Numbered from the stretch's first letter, positions 44,292-53,360 are shown. The stretch: DNA of 64,000 bases from Streptomyces piniterrae (GCF_005048155.1 NZ_SUMB01000004.1:558001-622000), one strand, 5' to 3'. Notes: a model not told the origin generated them from the sequence alone. Program-made: numbers and translations.

Positions 44292-45092
44292 ATGTCCCAG
44301 CCCGTTCGCGCCCAGTCGTCCGACGCAACCGAAACCAGCACTCCCGGCACCCGCCGCGCGGCCGCCCAACGGCTCAAAATGCGCCGCGAACTGTCGGCGG
44401 CGGCGATGGAGCTGTTCGCGACCAAGGGATACGAGGCGACGACGGTCGACGAGATCGCGGCCGCCGCGGGCGTCGCCCGGCGCACCTTCTTCCGCCACTT
44501 CCGGTCCAAGGAAGAGGCGATCTTCCCCGACCACGACGACACCCTCGTCCGCGCCGAGGCGGTGCTGGACGCCGCACCGCAGCACGAGAACCCGCTCGAC
44601 ACGGTCTGCCGCGGCATCAAGGAAGTCATGCGGATGTACGCGGCCTCGCCGGCCGTGTCCGTGGCCCGTTACCGCCTCACCCGTGAGGTGCCCACCCTGC
44701 GCGAGGCCGAGATCGCCTCGGTCGCCCGTTACGAACGCCTCTTCACCCGCTATCTGTTGGGCCACTTCGACGAGGGCGCGCACCGCGAGGGCGACGACGA
44801 TCCGCTGCTCGCCGAGGTCGCCGCGTCCGCCGTGGTCACCGCGCACAACCACGTACTGCGCCGCTGGTTGCGGGCCGGCGCGCAGGGCGACGTAGAGGCA
44901 CAGCTGGACCACGCCTTCGAGATCGTCCGGGAAACCTTCGGGACCGGCATCGGCGCGGGCCGCGCGCTCACCGGCGAGACCCCGCCGGCCGCCGTCTCGC
45001 GCGAGGGCGAGGTGCTGGTCACGGTGGCCCGCACGGACGCGCCGCTGGACGAGGTCATGCGCACCATCGAGAGGGCGCTGAAGAAGCGCTGA
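44292..45092 (+). CDS. TetR family regulator within the ethylmalonyl-CoA pathway locus
   Basis: 266 residues. The helix-turn-helix spans about 35-80 (TTVDEIAAAAGVARRTFFRH). The C-terminal domain is longer than in most TetR proteins, extending through VLVTVARTDAPLDEVMRTIE, which resembles a small ligand-binding addition. ATG 44292; ATG 44274 is an alternative. It lies between hbdh and ccr on the same strand and is bracketed by terminators, so it is transcribed on its own. A regulator in this position is expected to control ccr and the downstream genes; this is inferred. Confidence 0.88.
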   Translation: MSQPVRAQSSDATETSTPGTRRAAAQRLKMRRELSAAAMELFATKGYEATTVDEIAAAAGVARRTFFRHFRSKEEAIFPDHDDTLVRAEAVLDAAPQHENPLDTVCRGIKEVMRMYAASPAVSVARYRLTREVPTLREAEIASVARYERLFTRYLLGHFDEGAHREGDDDPLLAEVAASAVVTAHNHVLRRWLRAGAQGDVEAQLDHAFEIVRETFGTGIGAGRALTGETPPAAVSREGEVLVTVARTDAPLDEVMRTIERALKKR

Positions 45093-45115
45093 CGGGCGCC
45101 GTTTGAATTTTCCCA

Positions 45116-45147
45116 GCCGCCCACCCCTCCGGGGGCGGGCGGCTTTG
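45116..45147 (+). terminator. Rho-independent terminator after tetR
   Basis: GC-rich stem GCCGCCC ... GGGCGGC (45116-45143), followed by TTTGG. It ends the tetR transcript before the ccr promoter. Confidence 0.75.
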
Positions 45148-45160
45148 GTGATGCGGTTTT

Positions 45161-45265
45161 GAGTGCCACATGAACGATCATCGCTCGTTTGTGACCCCCA
45201 GGTTTCAACTGAGAGAAATTCATGGCACTCAGTGTCTTGCCGCATGGCACGCGGTGTCATACCTT
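45161..45265 (+). promoter_or_regulatory. ccr promoter with operator-like repeats
   Basis: A promoter candidate with TTGCCG (45237-45242), 17 nt spacer and TACCTT (45260-45265). Two direct repeats, CATGGCACTCAGTGTC (45221-45236) and CATGGCACGCGGTGTC (45243-45258), flank the -35 at a 22-bp period; each contains a partly symmetric GGCAC-N-GTGTC core. A further copy in the opposite sense (GAGTGCCACATGAA, 45161-45174) and a dyad AACGA-N7-TCGTT (45173-45189) lie upstream. These are candidate sites for the adjacent TetR protein or a C2-responsive activator. A leader of about 265 nt follows before ccr. Confidence 0.6.
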
Positions 45266-45532
45266 GAGGGTGTCCGGGCGGCCGGCGCATGGCGAACACC
45301 TCGTGCGCCGGCTGTCCCAGCAAAGCCATTCGTGGCCGCCCGCCCGGACGCCTGCGTCACAGGCACCTTCCCGCGCTCACCCGCGCTGCCAGGCACAGTG
45401 ACCGCCGCTTCTGCGACCAGCGCAGACGTGGCGGACGCCGAGCCACCCCGGCCGAACCGACGGCACCACCTCCGCAACACCCCCGACGTTCCCTCGAGCC
45501 GTTCCCTCAACGCGCTTCGCCGGAGGCACACC

Positions 45533-46870
45533 GTGAAGAACATCCTGGACGCGATCCTCGCGCCCGACAGCAAGAGCGAAGACTTCGCCAACCTGACCAT
45601 CCCCGAGTCCTACCGCGCGGTGACCGTGCACAAGGACGAGGCCGACATGTTCGACGGCCTCACCAGCAGGGAGAAGGACCCGCGCAAGTCGCTGCACGTC
45701 GAGGACGTGCCGGTGCCGGAGCTGGGCCCGGGTGAGGCGCTGGTGGCCGTGATGGCCTCCTCCGTCAACTACAACTCCGTGTGGACCTCGATCTTCGAGC
45801 CGATGTCCACGTTCGGGTTCCTGGAGCGCTACGGCCGCGTTTCCGAGCTCACCAAGCGCCACGACCTGCCGTACCACGTCATCGGCTCCGACCTGGCCGG
45901 CGTCGTGCTGCGCACCGGCCCCGGCGTCAACGCCTGGGGCCCCGGTGACGAGGTCGTCGCGCACTGTCTGTCCGTCGAGCTGGAGTCCTCCGACGGGCAC
46001 AACGACACCATGCTCGACCCCGAGCAGCGGATCTGGGGCTTCGAGACCAACTTCGGCGGCCTCGCCGAGATCGCGCTCGTCAAGTCCAACCAGCTGATGC
46101 CCAAGCCCCAGCACCTGAGCTGGGAGGAGGCGGCGGCGCCCGGTCTGGTCAACTCGACCGCGTACCGCCAGCTGGTCTCCCGCAACGGCGCCGGCATGAA
46201 GCAGGGCGACAACGTCCTCATCTGGGGCGCCAGCGGCGGCCTCGGCTCGTACGCCACCCAGTTCGCGCTGGCCGGCGGCGCCAACCCGATCTGTGTCGTC
46301 TCGTCCGACCAGAAGGCGGAGATCTGCCGCAAGATGGGCGCCGAGGCGATCATCGACCGCAACGCCGAGGGCTACAAGTTCTGGAAGGACGAGCAGACCC
46401 AGGACCCGAAGGAGTGGAAGCGCTTCGGCAAGCGCATCCGCGAGCTCACCGGCGGCGAGGACATCGACATCGTCTTCGAGCACCCCGGCCGCGAGACCTT
46501 CGGTGCGAGCGTCTTCGTCACCCGCAAGGGCGGCACCATCACCACCTGCGCCTCGACCTCGGGCTACATGCACGAGTACGACAACCGCTACCTGTGGATG
46601 TCGCTGAAGCGGATCATCGGCTCACACTTCGCGAACTACCGCGAGGCGTGGGAGGCCAACCGCCTGATCGCCAAGGGCAAGATCCACCCGACCCTGTCGA
46701 AGACGTACTCCCTGGAGGACACCGGGCAGGCGGCGTACGACGTGCACCGCAATCTGCACCAGGGCAAGGTCGGCGTGCTGGCGCTCGCGCCCGAGGAGGG
46801 GATGGGCGTGCGCGACGAGGAGATGCGCGCCAAGCACCTCGACGCCATCAACCGCTTCCGCGACGTGTAG
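45533..46870 (+). CDS. ccr: Crotonyl-CoA carboxylase/reductase
   Basis: 445 residues. An NADPH-dependent enoyl-CoA reductase of the medium-chain dehydrogenase fold that carboxylates crotonyl-CoA to ethylmalonyl-CoA. The residues known to hold CO2 in the Kitasatospora enzyme are at the same numbers: Asn81 (SVNYNS), Phe170 and Glu171 (GFETNFGG), and His365 (GSHFANYREA). The NADPH-binding GASGGLGSYATQ lies at 233-244. This supplies the ethylmalonyl-CoA pathway and an extender unit for polyketides. GTG 45533 has GGAGG. meaA follows after 75 bp. Confidence 0.97.
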   Translation: MKNILDAILAPDSKSEDFANLTIPESYRAVTVHKDEADMFDGLTSREKDPRKSLHVEDVPVPELGPGEALVAVMASSVNYNSVWTSIFEPMSTFGFLERYGRVSELTKRHDLPYHVIGSDLAGVVLRTGPGVNAWGPGDEVVAHCLSVELESSDGHNDTMLDPEQRIWGFETNFGGLAEIALVKSNQLMPKPQHLSWEEAAAPGLVNSTAYRQLVSRNGAGMKQGDNVLIWGASGGLGSYATQFALAGGANPICVVSSDQKAEICRKMGAEAIIDRNAEGYKFWKDEQTQDPKEWKRFGKRIRELTGGEDIDIVFEHPGRETFGASVFVTRKGGTITTCASTSGYMHEYDNRYLWMSLKRIIGSHFANYREAWEANRLIAKGKIHPTLSKTYSLEDTGQAAYDVHRNLHQGKVGVLALAPEEGMGVRDEEMRAKHLDAINRFRDV

Positions 46871-46945
46871 GCGGAGCGGAGCGATCAAGGGCAGCCGGAA
46901 CGTCTGAAGCCCCAGGCGTTCCCACCACGAAGATACGGGTCACAC

Positions 46946-48958
46946 ATGACTGAGCGTCAGAAGGATCGTCCGTGGCTGATGCGGACCTACGCCGGGCACT
47001 CCACCGCCGAGGCGTCCAATGAGCTGTACCGGCGCAACCTCGCCAAGGGCCAGACCGGCCTGTCGGTCGCGTTCGACCTCCCGACGCAGACCGGTTATGA
47101 CCCCGACCACATCCTCGCCCGCGGCGAGGTCGGCCGGGTCGGGGTCCCGGTGTCCCATCTCGGTGACATGCGGCGGCTGTTCCAGGACATCCCGCTGGAC
47201 CAGATGAACACCTCGATGACCATCAACGCCACGGCCATGTGGCTGCTGGCGATGTACCAGGTGGTCGCCGAGGAGCAGGGCGCCGACATCTCCAAGCTGG
47301 CGGGGACGACGCAGAACGACATCGTCAAGGAATACCTCTCGCGCGGGACGCATGTGTTCCCGCCGGGGCCGTCGCTGCGCCTGACCACCGACATGATCAC
47401 GTACACGGTGGCCAACATCCCCAAGTGGAACCCGATCAACATCTGCAGCTACCACCTGCAGGAGGCCGGGGCCACACCGGTGCAGGAGATCGCGTACGCC
47501 ATGTCCACCGCCATCGCGGTGCTGGACGCGGTGCGCGACTCCGGGCAGGTGCCGCCGGAGAAGTTCGGTGATGTCGTGGCCCGTATCTCGTTCTTCGTGA
47601 ACGCGGGCGTCCGGTTCGTCGAGGAGATGTGCAAGATGCGCGCCTTCGGCCGCATCTGGGACCAGATCACCCGCGACCGCTACGGCATCGAGAACGCCAA
47701 GCAGCGCCGCTTCCGCTACGGCGTCCAGGTCAACTCGCTCGGTCTGACCGAGGCGCAGCCGGAGAACAACGTCCAGCGGATCGTGCTGGAAATGCTAGCC
47801 GTCACGCTCTCCAAGGACGCCCGCGCTCGGGCCGTCCAACTCCCGGCCTGGAACGAGGCGTTGGGGCTGCCCCGCCCGTGGGACCAGCAGTGGTCGCTGC
47901 GTATCCAGCAGGTCCTGGCGCACGAGAGCGATCTGCTGGAGTACGAGGACATCTTCGCCGGTTCGCATGTCATCGAGGCCAAGGTCGACGGCCTGGTCGA
48001 GGACTGCCTGGCCGAGATCGCCCGGATCCAGGAGATGGGCGGCGCGATGGCGGCCGTGGAGTCCGGCTACCTCAAGTCGCAGCTGGTCTCCGCGCACGCC
48101 GAGCGGCGGGCCCGGATCGAGGCCGGCGAGGAGAAGATCGTCGGCGTGAACTGCTTCGAGGGCACCGAGCCCAATCCGCTCACCGCGGATCTGGACACGG
48201 CGATCATGACCGTCGACCCGGCGAACGAGGCCCGTGTCGTGCAGGCGCTGCACGAGTGGCGGGACAACCGGGACGAGGGGCGCGCACAGGAGGCGCTGTC
48301 GGTTCTGAAGAAGACCGCGGCCGGCGACTCCAACCTCTTCGCGGCCACTCTGGAGTGCGCCCGTGCCGGTGTGACGACCGGCGAGTGGGCCTGGGCGCTG
48401 CGGGACGTCTTCGGCGAGTTCCGGGCGCCTACGGGTGTCTCCAGCGCGCCGGTGGCGGTCACCGCCGAGGCGGGCACCCCGCTCGCGGTGGTCCGCGAGA
48501 AGGTGGCGCGGACCGCGGCCGACCTCGGCGGCGGCAAGCTGCGGCTGCTGGTCGGCAAGCCCGGCCTGGACGGGCACAGCAACGGCGCCGAGCAGATCGC
48601 GGTGCGCGCCAGGGACGCCGGCTTCGAGGTGGTCTACCAGGGCATCAGGCTCACCCCCGAGCAGATCGTCTCGGCGGCCGTCGCCGAGGATGTGCACTGC
48701 GTCGGCCTGTCGATCCTGTCCGGTTCGCATGCCGAGCTGGTGCCGGACGTGCTGGCCAGGCTGCGGCGTACGGGCATCGACGACATGCCCGTCATCGTCG
48801 GCGGAATCATCCCCTCCGCCGATGCCGTCGCACTTCGGGAAGCCGGAGTGGCGGCGGTCTTCACACCCAAGGACTTCGGTATCACGGAGATCATCGGCCG
48901 TATCGTCGACGAGATCCGGAAAGCGAACAAGCTCGACCCTCTGGAGGTCCCCGCATGA
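46946..48958 (+). CDS. meaA: Coenzyme B12-dependent ethylmalonyl-CoA mutase
   Basis: 670 residues. The N-terminal TIM barrel binds the CoA ester (AFDLPTQTGYDPDH, MTINATAMWLL). The C-terminal cobalamin domain carries the DxHxxG motif GLDGHSNGAEQ (Asp542, His544). It converts (2R)-ethylmalonyl-CoA to methylsuccinyl-CoA. Placement directly after ccr and before the lyase, hydratase and dehydrogenase distinguishes it from methylmalonyl-CoA or isobutyryl-CoA mutase large subunits. A single chain with its own B12 domain agrees with that. It overlaps the next gene by ATGA. Confidence 0.95.
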   Translation: MTERQKDRPWLMRTYAGHSTAEASNELYRRNLAKGQTGLSVAFDLPTQTGYDPDHILARGEVGRVGVPVSHLGDMRRLFQDIPLDQMNTSMTINATAMWLLAMYQVVAEEQGADISKLAGTTQNDIVKEYLSRGTHVFPPGPSLRLTTDMITYTVANIPKWNPINICSYHLQEAGATPVQEIAYAMSTAIAVLDAVRDSGQVPPEKFGDVVARISFFVNAGVRFVEEMCKMRAFGRIWDQITRDRYGIENAKQRRFRYGVQVNSLGLTEAQPENNVQRIVLEMLAVTLSKDARARAVQLPAWNEALGLPRPWDQQWSLRIQQVLAHESDLLEYEDIFAGSHVIEAKVDGLVEDCLAEIARIQEMGGAMAAVESGYLKSQLVSAHAERRARIEAGEEKIVGVNCFEGTEPNPLTADLDTAIMTVDPANEARVVQALHEWRDNRDEGRAQEALSVLKKTAAGDSNLFAATLECARAGVTTGEWAWALRDVFGEFRAPTGVSSAPVAVTAEAGTPLAVVREKVARTAADLGGGKLRLLVGKPGLDGHSNGAEQIAVRARDAGFEVVYQGIRLTPEQIVSAAVAEDVHCVGLSILSGSHAELVPDVLARLRRTGIDDMPVIVGGIIPSADAVALREAGVAAVFTPKDFGITEIIGRIVDEIRKANKLDPLEVPA

Positions 48959-49923
48959 CCGCGTCCCCCGTCAACCGCCTTCGCCCGCGGCGTTCCTGCC
49001 TCGCGGTTCCGGGCAGCAACCCGCGCTTCCTGGAGAAGGCCCAGGGCCTCCCGGCCGACCAGGTCTTCCTGGACCTGGAGGACGCCTGCGCGCCGCTCGC
49101 CAAGGAGGGCGCCCGGCACAACATCGTCGACGCGCTGAACAACGGCGACTGGACCGGCAAGACGCGTGTCGTGCGGGTCAACGACTGGACCACCCACTGG
49201 ACGTACCGGGACGTCATCACGGTCGTCGAGGGCGCGGGCCCCAACCTCGACTGCATCATGCTGCCGAAGGTGCAGGACGCGCAGCAGATCGTGGCACTGG
49301 ACCTGCTGCTCACGCAGATCGAGAAGACCATGGGCTTCGAGGTCGGCAAGATCGGCATCGAGGCGCAGATCGAGAACGCCAAGGGCCTGGTGAACGTCGA
49401 CGACATCGCCGCCGCCTCGCAGCGCCTGGAGACCATCATCTTCGGCCCGGCCGACTTCATGGCGTCCATCAACATGAAGTCCCTGGTGGTCGGCGAGCAG
49501 CCTCCGGGCTACCCGGCGGACGCCTACCACTACATTCTGATGCGCATCCTGATGGCCGCGCGCACCCACGATCTGCAGGCCATTGACGGTCCGTACCTTC
49601 AGATCAAGAACGTCGACGGCTACCGCGAGGTCGCAGGCCGCGCCGCCGCGCTGGGCTTCGACGGCAAGTGGGTGCTGCACCCGGGCCAGGTCGACGCGGC
49701 GAACGAGGTCTTCTCGCCCTCCCAGGAGGACTACGACCACGCCGAGCTGATCCTGGACGCCTACGAGTGGTGCACCTCCGAGGCGGGCGGCAAGAAGGGC
49801 TCCGCGATGCTCGGTGACGAGATGATCGACGAGGCGAGCCGCAAGATGGCGCTGGTCATCGCCGGCAAGGGCCGGGCCGCCGGCATGACCCGTACGTCCA
49901 AGTTCGAGGCCCCGGAGGCGTAA
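48955..49923 (+). CDS. mcl1: CitE-like beta-methylmalyl-CoA/malyl-CoA lyase
   Basis: 322 residues. A HpcH/HpaI/CitE-type TIM barrel, with LAVPGSNPRFLEKA, the metal-binding Glu region IGIEAQIENAKG (near 136-147) and IIFGPADFMAS with its Asp. In the pathway it splits beta-methylmalyl-CoA into glyoxylate and propionyl-CoA. GGAGGTC precedes ATG 48955, which overlaps the meaA stop. Within the family it could also cleave malyl-CoA; the neighbours favour the ethylmalonyl-CoA pathway role. Confidence 0.9.
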   Translation: MTASPVNRLRPRRSCLAVPGSNPRFLEKAQGLPADQVFLDLEDACAPLAKEGARHNIVDALNNGDWTGKTRVVRVNDWTTHWTYRDVITVVEGAGPNLDCIMLPKVQDAQQIVALDLLLTQIEKTMGFEVGKIGIEAQIENAKGLVNVDDIAAASQRLETIIFGPADFMASINMKSLVVGEQPPGYPADAYHYILMRILMAARTHDLQAIDGPYLQIKNVDGYREVAGRAAALGFDGKWVLHPGQVDAANEVFSPSQEDYDHAELILDAYEWCTSEAGGKKGSAMLGDEMIDEASRKMALVIAGKGRAAGMTRTSKFEAPEA

Positions 49924-49928
49924 GCGCG

Positions 49929-50453
49929 ATGCAGTTCGGCCGTACCTACGAAGAGTTCATCGTCGGCGACGTGTACAAGCACTGGCCGGGGAAAACCGTC
50001 ACGGAATACGACGACCACCTCTTCTGTCTGCTCACCATGAATCACCACCCGCTCCACATGGACACGAACTACGCCGAGAAGACGACGGACTTCGGCAAGA
50101 ACGTGGTGGTCGGGAATTACATCTACTCCCTGCTGCTGGGCATGTCGGTGCCGGATGTCTCCGGAAAGGCGATCGCCAACCTGGAGATCGAGTCGCTGCG
50201 GCATGTGGCGCCGACCTTCCACGGCGACACGATCTACGGCGAGACGACGGTGCTCGACAAGACCCCGTCGAAGTCCAAGTCGGACCGCGGCATCGTGTAC
50301 GTCGAGACCAAGGGCTACAAGCAGGACGGCACCCTGGTCTGCGTCTTCCGCCGCAAGGTGATGGTCCCCACCGCCACGTACATCAAGGAGCGCGGCGGCG
50401 AGCAGCCCGGCCGCCCGGAGCTGCAGGCCCCTCCGGCCAAGAAGGAGAAGTAG
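49929..50453 (+). CDS. mch: MaoC-like hydratase, probable mesaconyl-CoA hydratase
   Basis: 174 residues, one hot-dog domain with the hydratase-2-like block LTMNHHPLHMD. The usual catalytic Asp of the D-x-N-P-L-H motif is Asn38 here, while His43 is kept. Position between the lyase and dehydrogenase genes, 5 bp after the former, points to hydration of mesaconyl-CoA to beta-methylmalyl-CoA. The C-terminus is a Lys/Pro tail (APPAKKEK). The altered motif should be compared with characterised members before activity is assumed. Confidence 0.85.
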   Translation: MQFGRTYEEFIVGDVYKHWPGKTVTEYDDHLFCLLTMNHHPLHMDTNYAEKTTDFGKNVVVGNYIYSLLLGMSVPDVSGKAIANLEIESLRHVAPTFHGDTIYGETTVLDKTPSKSKSDRGIVYVETKGYKQDGTLVCVFRRKVMVPTATYIKERGGEQPGRPELQAPPAKKEK

Positions 50454-50455
50454 CC

Positions 50456-51661
50456 ATGGCGCGCCTCGCACAGACCGAGGGTCTGACCGACATCCAGCAG
50501 GAAATCCTCTCCACCGTCCGCGATTTCGTGGACAAGGAGATCATTCCGGTCGCAACGGAGCTGGAGCACAAGGACGAATACCCGACGCAGATCGTCGAGG
50601 GCCTGAAGGAACTCGGCGTCTTCGGCCTGATGATTCCCGAGGAATACGGCGGCCTCGGCGAGTCGCTGCTCACCTACGCGCTGACGGTCGAGGAGATCGC
50701 CCGCGGCTGGATGAGCGTCTCGGGCATCATCAACACCCACTTCATCGTGGCGTACATGCTCAAGCAGCACGGCACGCAGGAGCAGAAGGACTACTTCCTG
50801 CCGAAGATGGCGGCCGGTGAAATCCGGGGCGCCTTCTCGATGTCGGAGCCGGCGCTGGGCTCCGATGTGTCGGCCATTTCCTCCAAGGGCGTCAAGGACG
50901 GCGACGATTACGTCCTCAACGGCCAGAAGATGTGGCTCACCAACGGTGGTTCGTCCACGCTCGTGGCCGTGCTCTGCCGTACGGACGAGGGCCACCCGGA
51001 GGGCACCGCTCCGCACAAGTCGATGACGACCTTCCTCGTCGAGAAGGAGGCCGGCTTCGGTGAGGTGCGCCCCGGACTGACCATTCCGGGCAAGATCGAC
51101 AAGATGGGCTACAAGGGTGTCGACACCACTGAGCTGATCATGGACGGCCTGCGAATTCCGGCCGACCGTGTGCTCGGCGGCGAGACCGGACGTGGCTTCT
51201 ATCACATGATGGACGGCGTCGAGGTCGGCCGGGTCAATGTGGCCGCACGTGGCTGCGGTGTCGCCCAGCGCGCCTTCGAGCTGGGAGTTTCGTACGCGCA
51301 GCAGCGTCACACCTTCGGCAAGCCGATCGCTCAGCACCAGGCCATCCAGTTCAAACTGGCCGAAATGGCGACAAAGGTCGAAGCGGCCCATGCAATGATG
51401 GTTAATGCCGCTCGCAAAAAGGACTCGGGACAGCGAAACGACCTTGAGGCGGGCATGGCGAAGTACCTGGCCTCCGAGTACTGCAAGGAGGTGGTCGAAG
51501 ACGCTTTCCGTATCCATGGCGGATACGGCTTCTCCAAGGAGTACGAGATCGAGCGTCTCTACCGTGAGGCCCCGATGCTCCTGATCGGTGAAGGTACCGC
51601 CGAGATCCAGAAAATGATCATTGGGCGCCGGCTACTCGAGGAGTACCGAATCCAGGGGTGA
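50456..51661 (+). CDS. mcd: Acyl-CoA dehydrogenase, probable methylsuccinyl-CoA dehydrogenase
   Basis: 401 residues with the full acyl-CoA dehydrogenase architecture. The FAD-contacting MSEPALGSDVSAI segment, KMWLTNGG, and the base-bearing GEGTAEIQKMII with Glu379 are visible. It oxidises methylsuccinyl-CoA to mesaconyl-CoA with electron transfer flavoprotein as acceptor. It starts 2 nt after the MaoC stop (RBS GAAGGAG inside that gene) and ends directly at a terminator, so it closes the ccr operon. A general short-chain acyl-CoA role is the alternative. Confidence 0.9.
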   Translation: MARLAQTEGLTDIQQEILSTVRDFVDKEIIPVATELEHKDEYPTQIVEGLKELGVFGLMIPEEYGGLGESLLTYALTVEEIARGWMSVSGIINTHFIVAYMLKQHGTQEQKDYFLPKMAAGEIRGAFSMSEPALGSDVSAISSKGVKDGDDYVLNGQKMWLTNGGSSTLVAVLCRTDEGHPEGTAPHKSMTTFLVEKEAGFGEVRPGLTIPGKIDKMGYKGVDTTELIMDGLRIPADRVLGGETGRGFYHMMDGVEVGRVNVAARGCGVAQRAFELGVSYAQQRHTFGKPIAQHQAIQFKLAEMATKVEAAHAMMVNAARKKDSGQRNDLEAGMAKYLASEYCKEVVEDAFRIHGGYGFSKEYEIERLYREAPMLLIGEGTAEIQKMIIGRRLLEEYRIQG

Positions 51662-51684
51662 ACGTCCCGTTTGGGGCGTTTTCA
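51661..51684 (+). terminator. Intrinsic terminator of the ccr operon
   Basis: AACGTCCC-GTTT-GGGGCGTT followed by TTC (51661-51684). Stem pairs are complete apart from one G-T wobble, and it starts at the last base of the dehydrogenase stop codon. Confidence 0.75.
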
Positions 51685-51831
51685 TCTAGACGAAGATCAC
51701 ACCCTGTCATCGTACTTCGGCCACGGATTGGCTCTGGCTCTTGGCCAGTTGCCGCTCGCAACCGATAGCATCCATGGAAAGCCGCCGTCCCCCGTGTCCA
51801 TACGCGGCATCCTCCGCTACGAAGGTCATCC

Positions 51832-52479
51832 ATGCCCCACAGCCAATCCTCTGCACAACGCGGTCGCGTCCGCCTCGCGCGCGGAGCGTCGCCGTGGCTC
51901 CTCCCGACCGTGGCAACGGCAGCGGTCAGCCTGGCCCGTTCCCGTCGCTCGGGACGCTGGGCTGCCGTCGCCGTGCCCACCACCGCACTCGCGGCGGGCA
52001 TGCTGTGGTTCTTCCGCGACCCCGAGCGAGAGATCGCTCAGGGACGCGTCATCTCTCCGGCCGACGGCGTGGTGCAGAGCATCATGCCGTGGAAGGACGG
52101 ACGTACCCGCGTCGCGATCTTCATGAGCCCGCTGAACGTTCACGTCAACCGCGCCCCGCTGGCCGGCACGGTGACTTCCGTCGAGCACATCCCCGGCGGA
52201 TTCGTTCCCGCGTTCAACAAGGAGAGCGAAAACAACGAGCGGGTCGTCTGGCACTTCGACACCGAGCTCGGCGATATCGAGATGGTGCAGATCGCCGGCG
52301 CGGTGGCTCGCCGCATCGTCCCCTACGTGCCCCAGGGCACCAAGGTCGAGCAGGGCGAGCGCATCGGCCTGATCCGCTTCGGCTCGCGCGTCGACGTCTA
52401 CCTCCCGGAGGGCGTCGAGGCCGCGGTCGAGGTCGGCCAGGCCACCACCGCGGGGGTGACTCGCCTTGACCGTGATTGA
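51832..52479 (+). CDS. psd: Phosphatidylserine decarboxylase proenzyme
   Basis: 215 residues. A short-form decarboxylase with a membrane-facing N-terminal hydrophobic stretch (VAVPTTALAAGMLWF), PADGVVQSI, the His motif SPLNVHVNRAP, and the self-cleavage site FGSR at Gly184-Ser185. Cleavage there makes the pyruvoyl cofactor. It converts phosphatidylserine to phosphatidylethanolamine. pssA begins before the end of this gene (14 nt overlap), so both steps are translated together. Confidence 0.95.
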   Translation: MPHSQSSAQRGRVRLARGASPWLLPTVATAAVSLARSRRSGRWAAVAVPTTALAAGMLWFFRDPEREIAQGRVISPADGVVQSIMPWKDGRTRVAIFMSPLNVHVNRAPLAGTVTSVEHIPGGFVPAFNKESENNERVVWHFDTELGDIEMVQIAGAVARRIVPYVPQGTKVEQGERIGLIRFGSRVDVYLPEGVEAAVEVGQATTAGVTRLDRD

Positions 52480-53335
52480 TCCTGAGACACAGGCGGGCTG
52501 GGCGCCCGAGACGGAAGAGGACGAGGATGACATGCCGCTGTCCACGCGGCTGTCAATAGCGGACACCCTCACCCTCGGCAACGCGATCTGCGGCTTCATG
52601 GCGGTGTACTTCACCACCACCGGCGTCCTCATCCCGCACCTGACGGGCACCGAGGACGGCGGCATGGCCCGGCACAGCGCCGCGATGGCCGTGATCCTGA
52701 TGCTGCTCGCATCGGTCTTCGACCTCTTCGACGGACTGGTCGCGCGCAAGCTGCGAGCCTCGGCGATGGGGGCCGAGCTCGACAACCTCTCCGACCTGAT
52801 CAGCTTCGGCCTCGCACCTGCGTACTTCGTGGTGACCTGGGGCATGGTCGCCCAGGGCGCCAACGACGCCAACCAGCGGGTGTCGGTGGTCGCGGCCGTC
52901 GTGGTGCTGCTGGCCGTGGTGCTCCGGCTCGCCCGGTTCTCCTGCGTCACGCTGCGCGACGGCATCTTCCAGGGCATGCCGAGCCCGTTCGGCGCCCTGA
53001 CCGTCGTCGCCATCGTGCTGCTGGAGCTGCCGTTCCTGCCGACGCTGCTGGCGATCATCGGGGTGGCCTGGCTGATGGTGAGCCGCGTCGAGTACCCCAA
53101 GCCGCGGGGCCGGCTCGCGGTGGCGATGCTCAGCTGGATCGTGCTCAGCATGGGCATGCTCGCCGCCTGGGCCCTGGACGCCCCCGGCGGCCAGCTGCTG
53201 CTCCAGACCGGCTGCTCCCTTCAGATCGTCATGGGCGCGATGATCCCGCTGTTCGCGACGGCCCGGAGGGTCAACACCATCCGCGACAACCGCCGCGAGT
53301 CGCGGGCCGAGGCCCGCGCCGCACAGCTTCCGTAG
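52466..53335 (+). CDS. pssA: CDP-diacylglycerol--serine O-phosphatidyltransferase
   Basis: 289 residues with about seven membrane helices. The CDP-alcohol phosphatidyltransferase motif is complete: Asp86, Asp89, Gly90, Ala93, Arg94, Gly102, Asp106, Asp110. It makes phosphatidylserine from CDP-diacylglycerol, the substrate of Psd. The start is likely TTG 52466 with GGGGGTGA at 6 nt; GTG 52472 is also in frame. The acidic N-terminus (ETEEDEDD) lies before the first helix. Confidence 0.93.
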   Translation: MTVIDPETQAGWAPETEEDEDDMPLSTRLSIADTLTLGNAICGFMAVYFTTTGVLIPHLTGTEDGGMARHSAAMAVILMLLASVFDLFDGLVARKLRASAMGAELDNLSDLISFGLAPAYFVVTWGMVAQGANDANQRVSVVAAVVVLLAVVLRLARFSCVTLRDGIFQGMPSPFGALTVVAIVLLELPFLPTLLAIIGVAWLMVSRVEYPKPRGRLAVAMLSWIVLSMGMLAAWALDAPGGQLLLQTGCSLQIVMGAMIPLFATARRVNTIRDNRRESRAEARAAQLP

Positions 53336-53360
53336 CGGCCGCGCACCACAGACCGCAACA

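Noticed and set aside
42359..44629. 756-codon reverse open frame across the dehydrogenase and tetR genes
   Set aside because: It spans two strong hairpins and a gene with complete motifs on the other strand; no RBS or domain was seen.
45161..45232. CIRCE-like GCACTC/GAGTGC pair upstream of ccr
   Set aside because: The arms are in the wrong order (GAGTGC first) and 46 nt apart instead of 9, so this is not an HrcA site.
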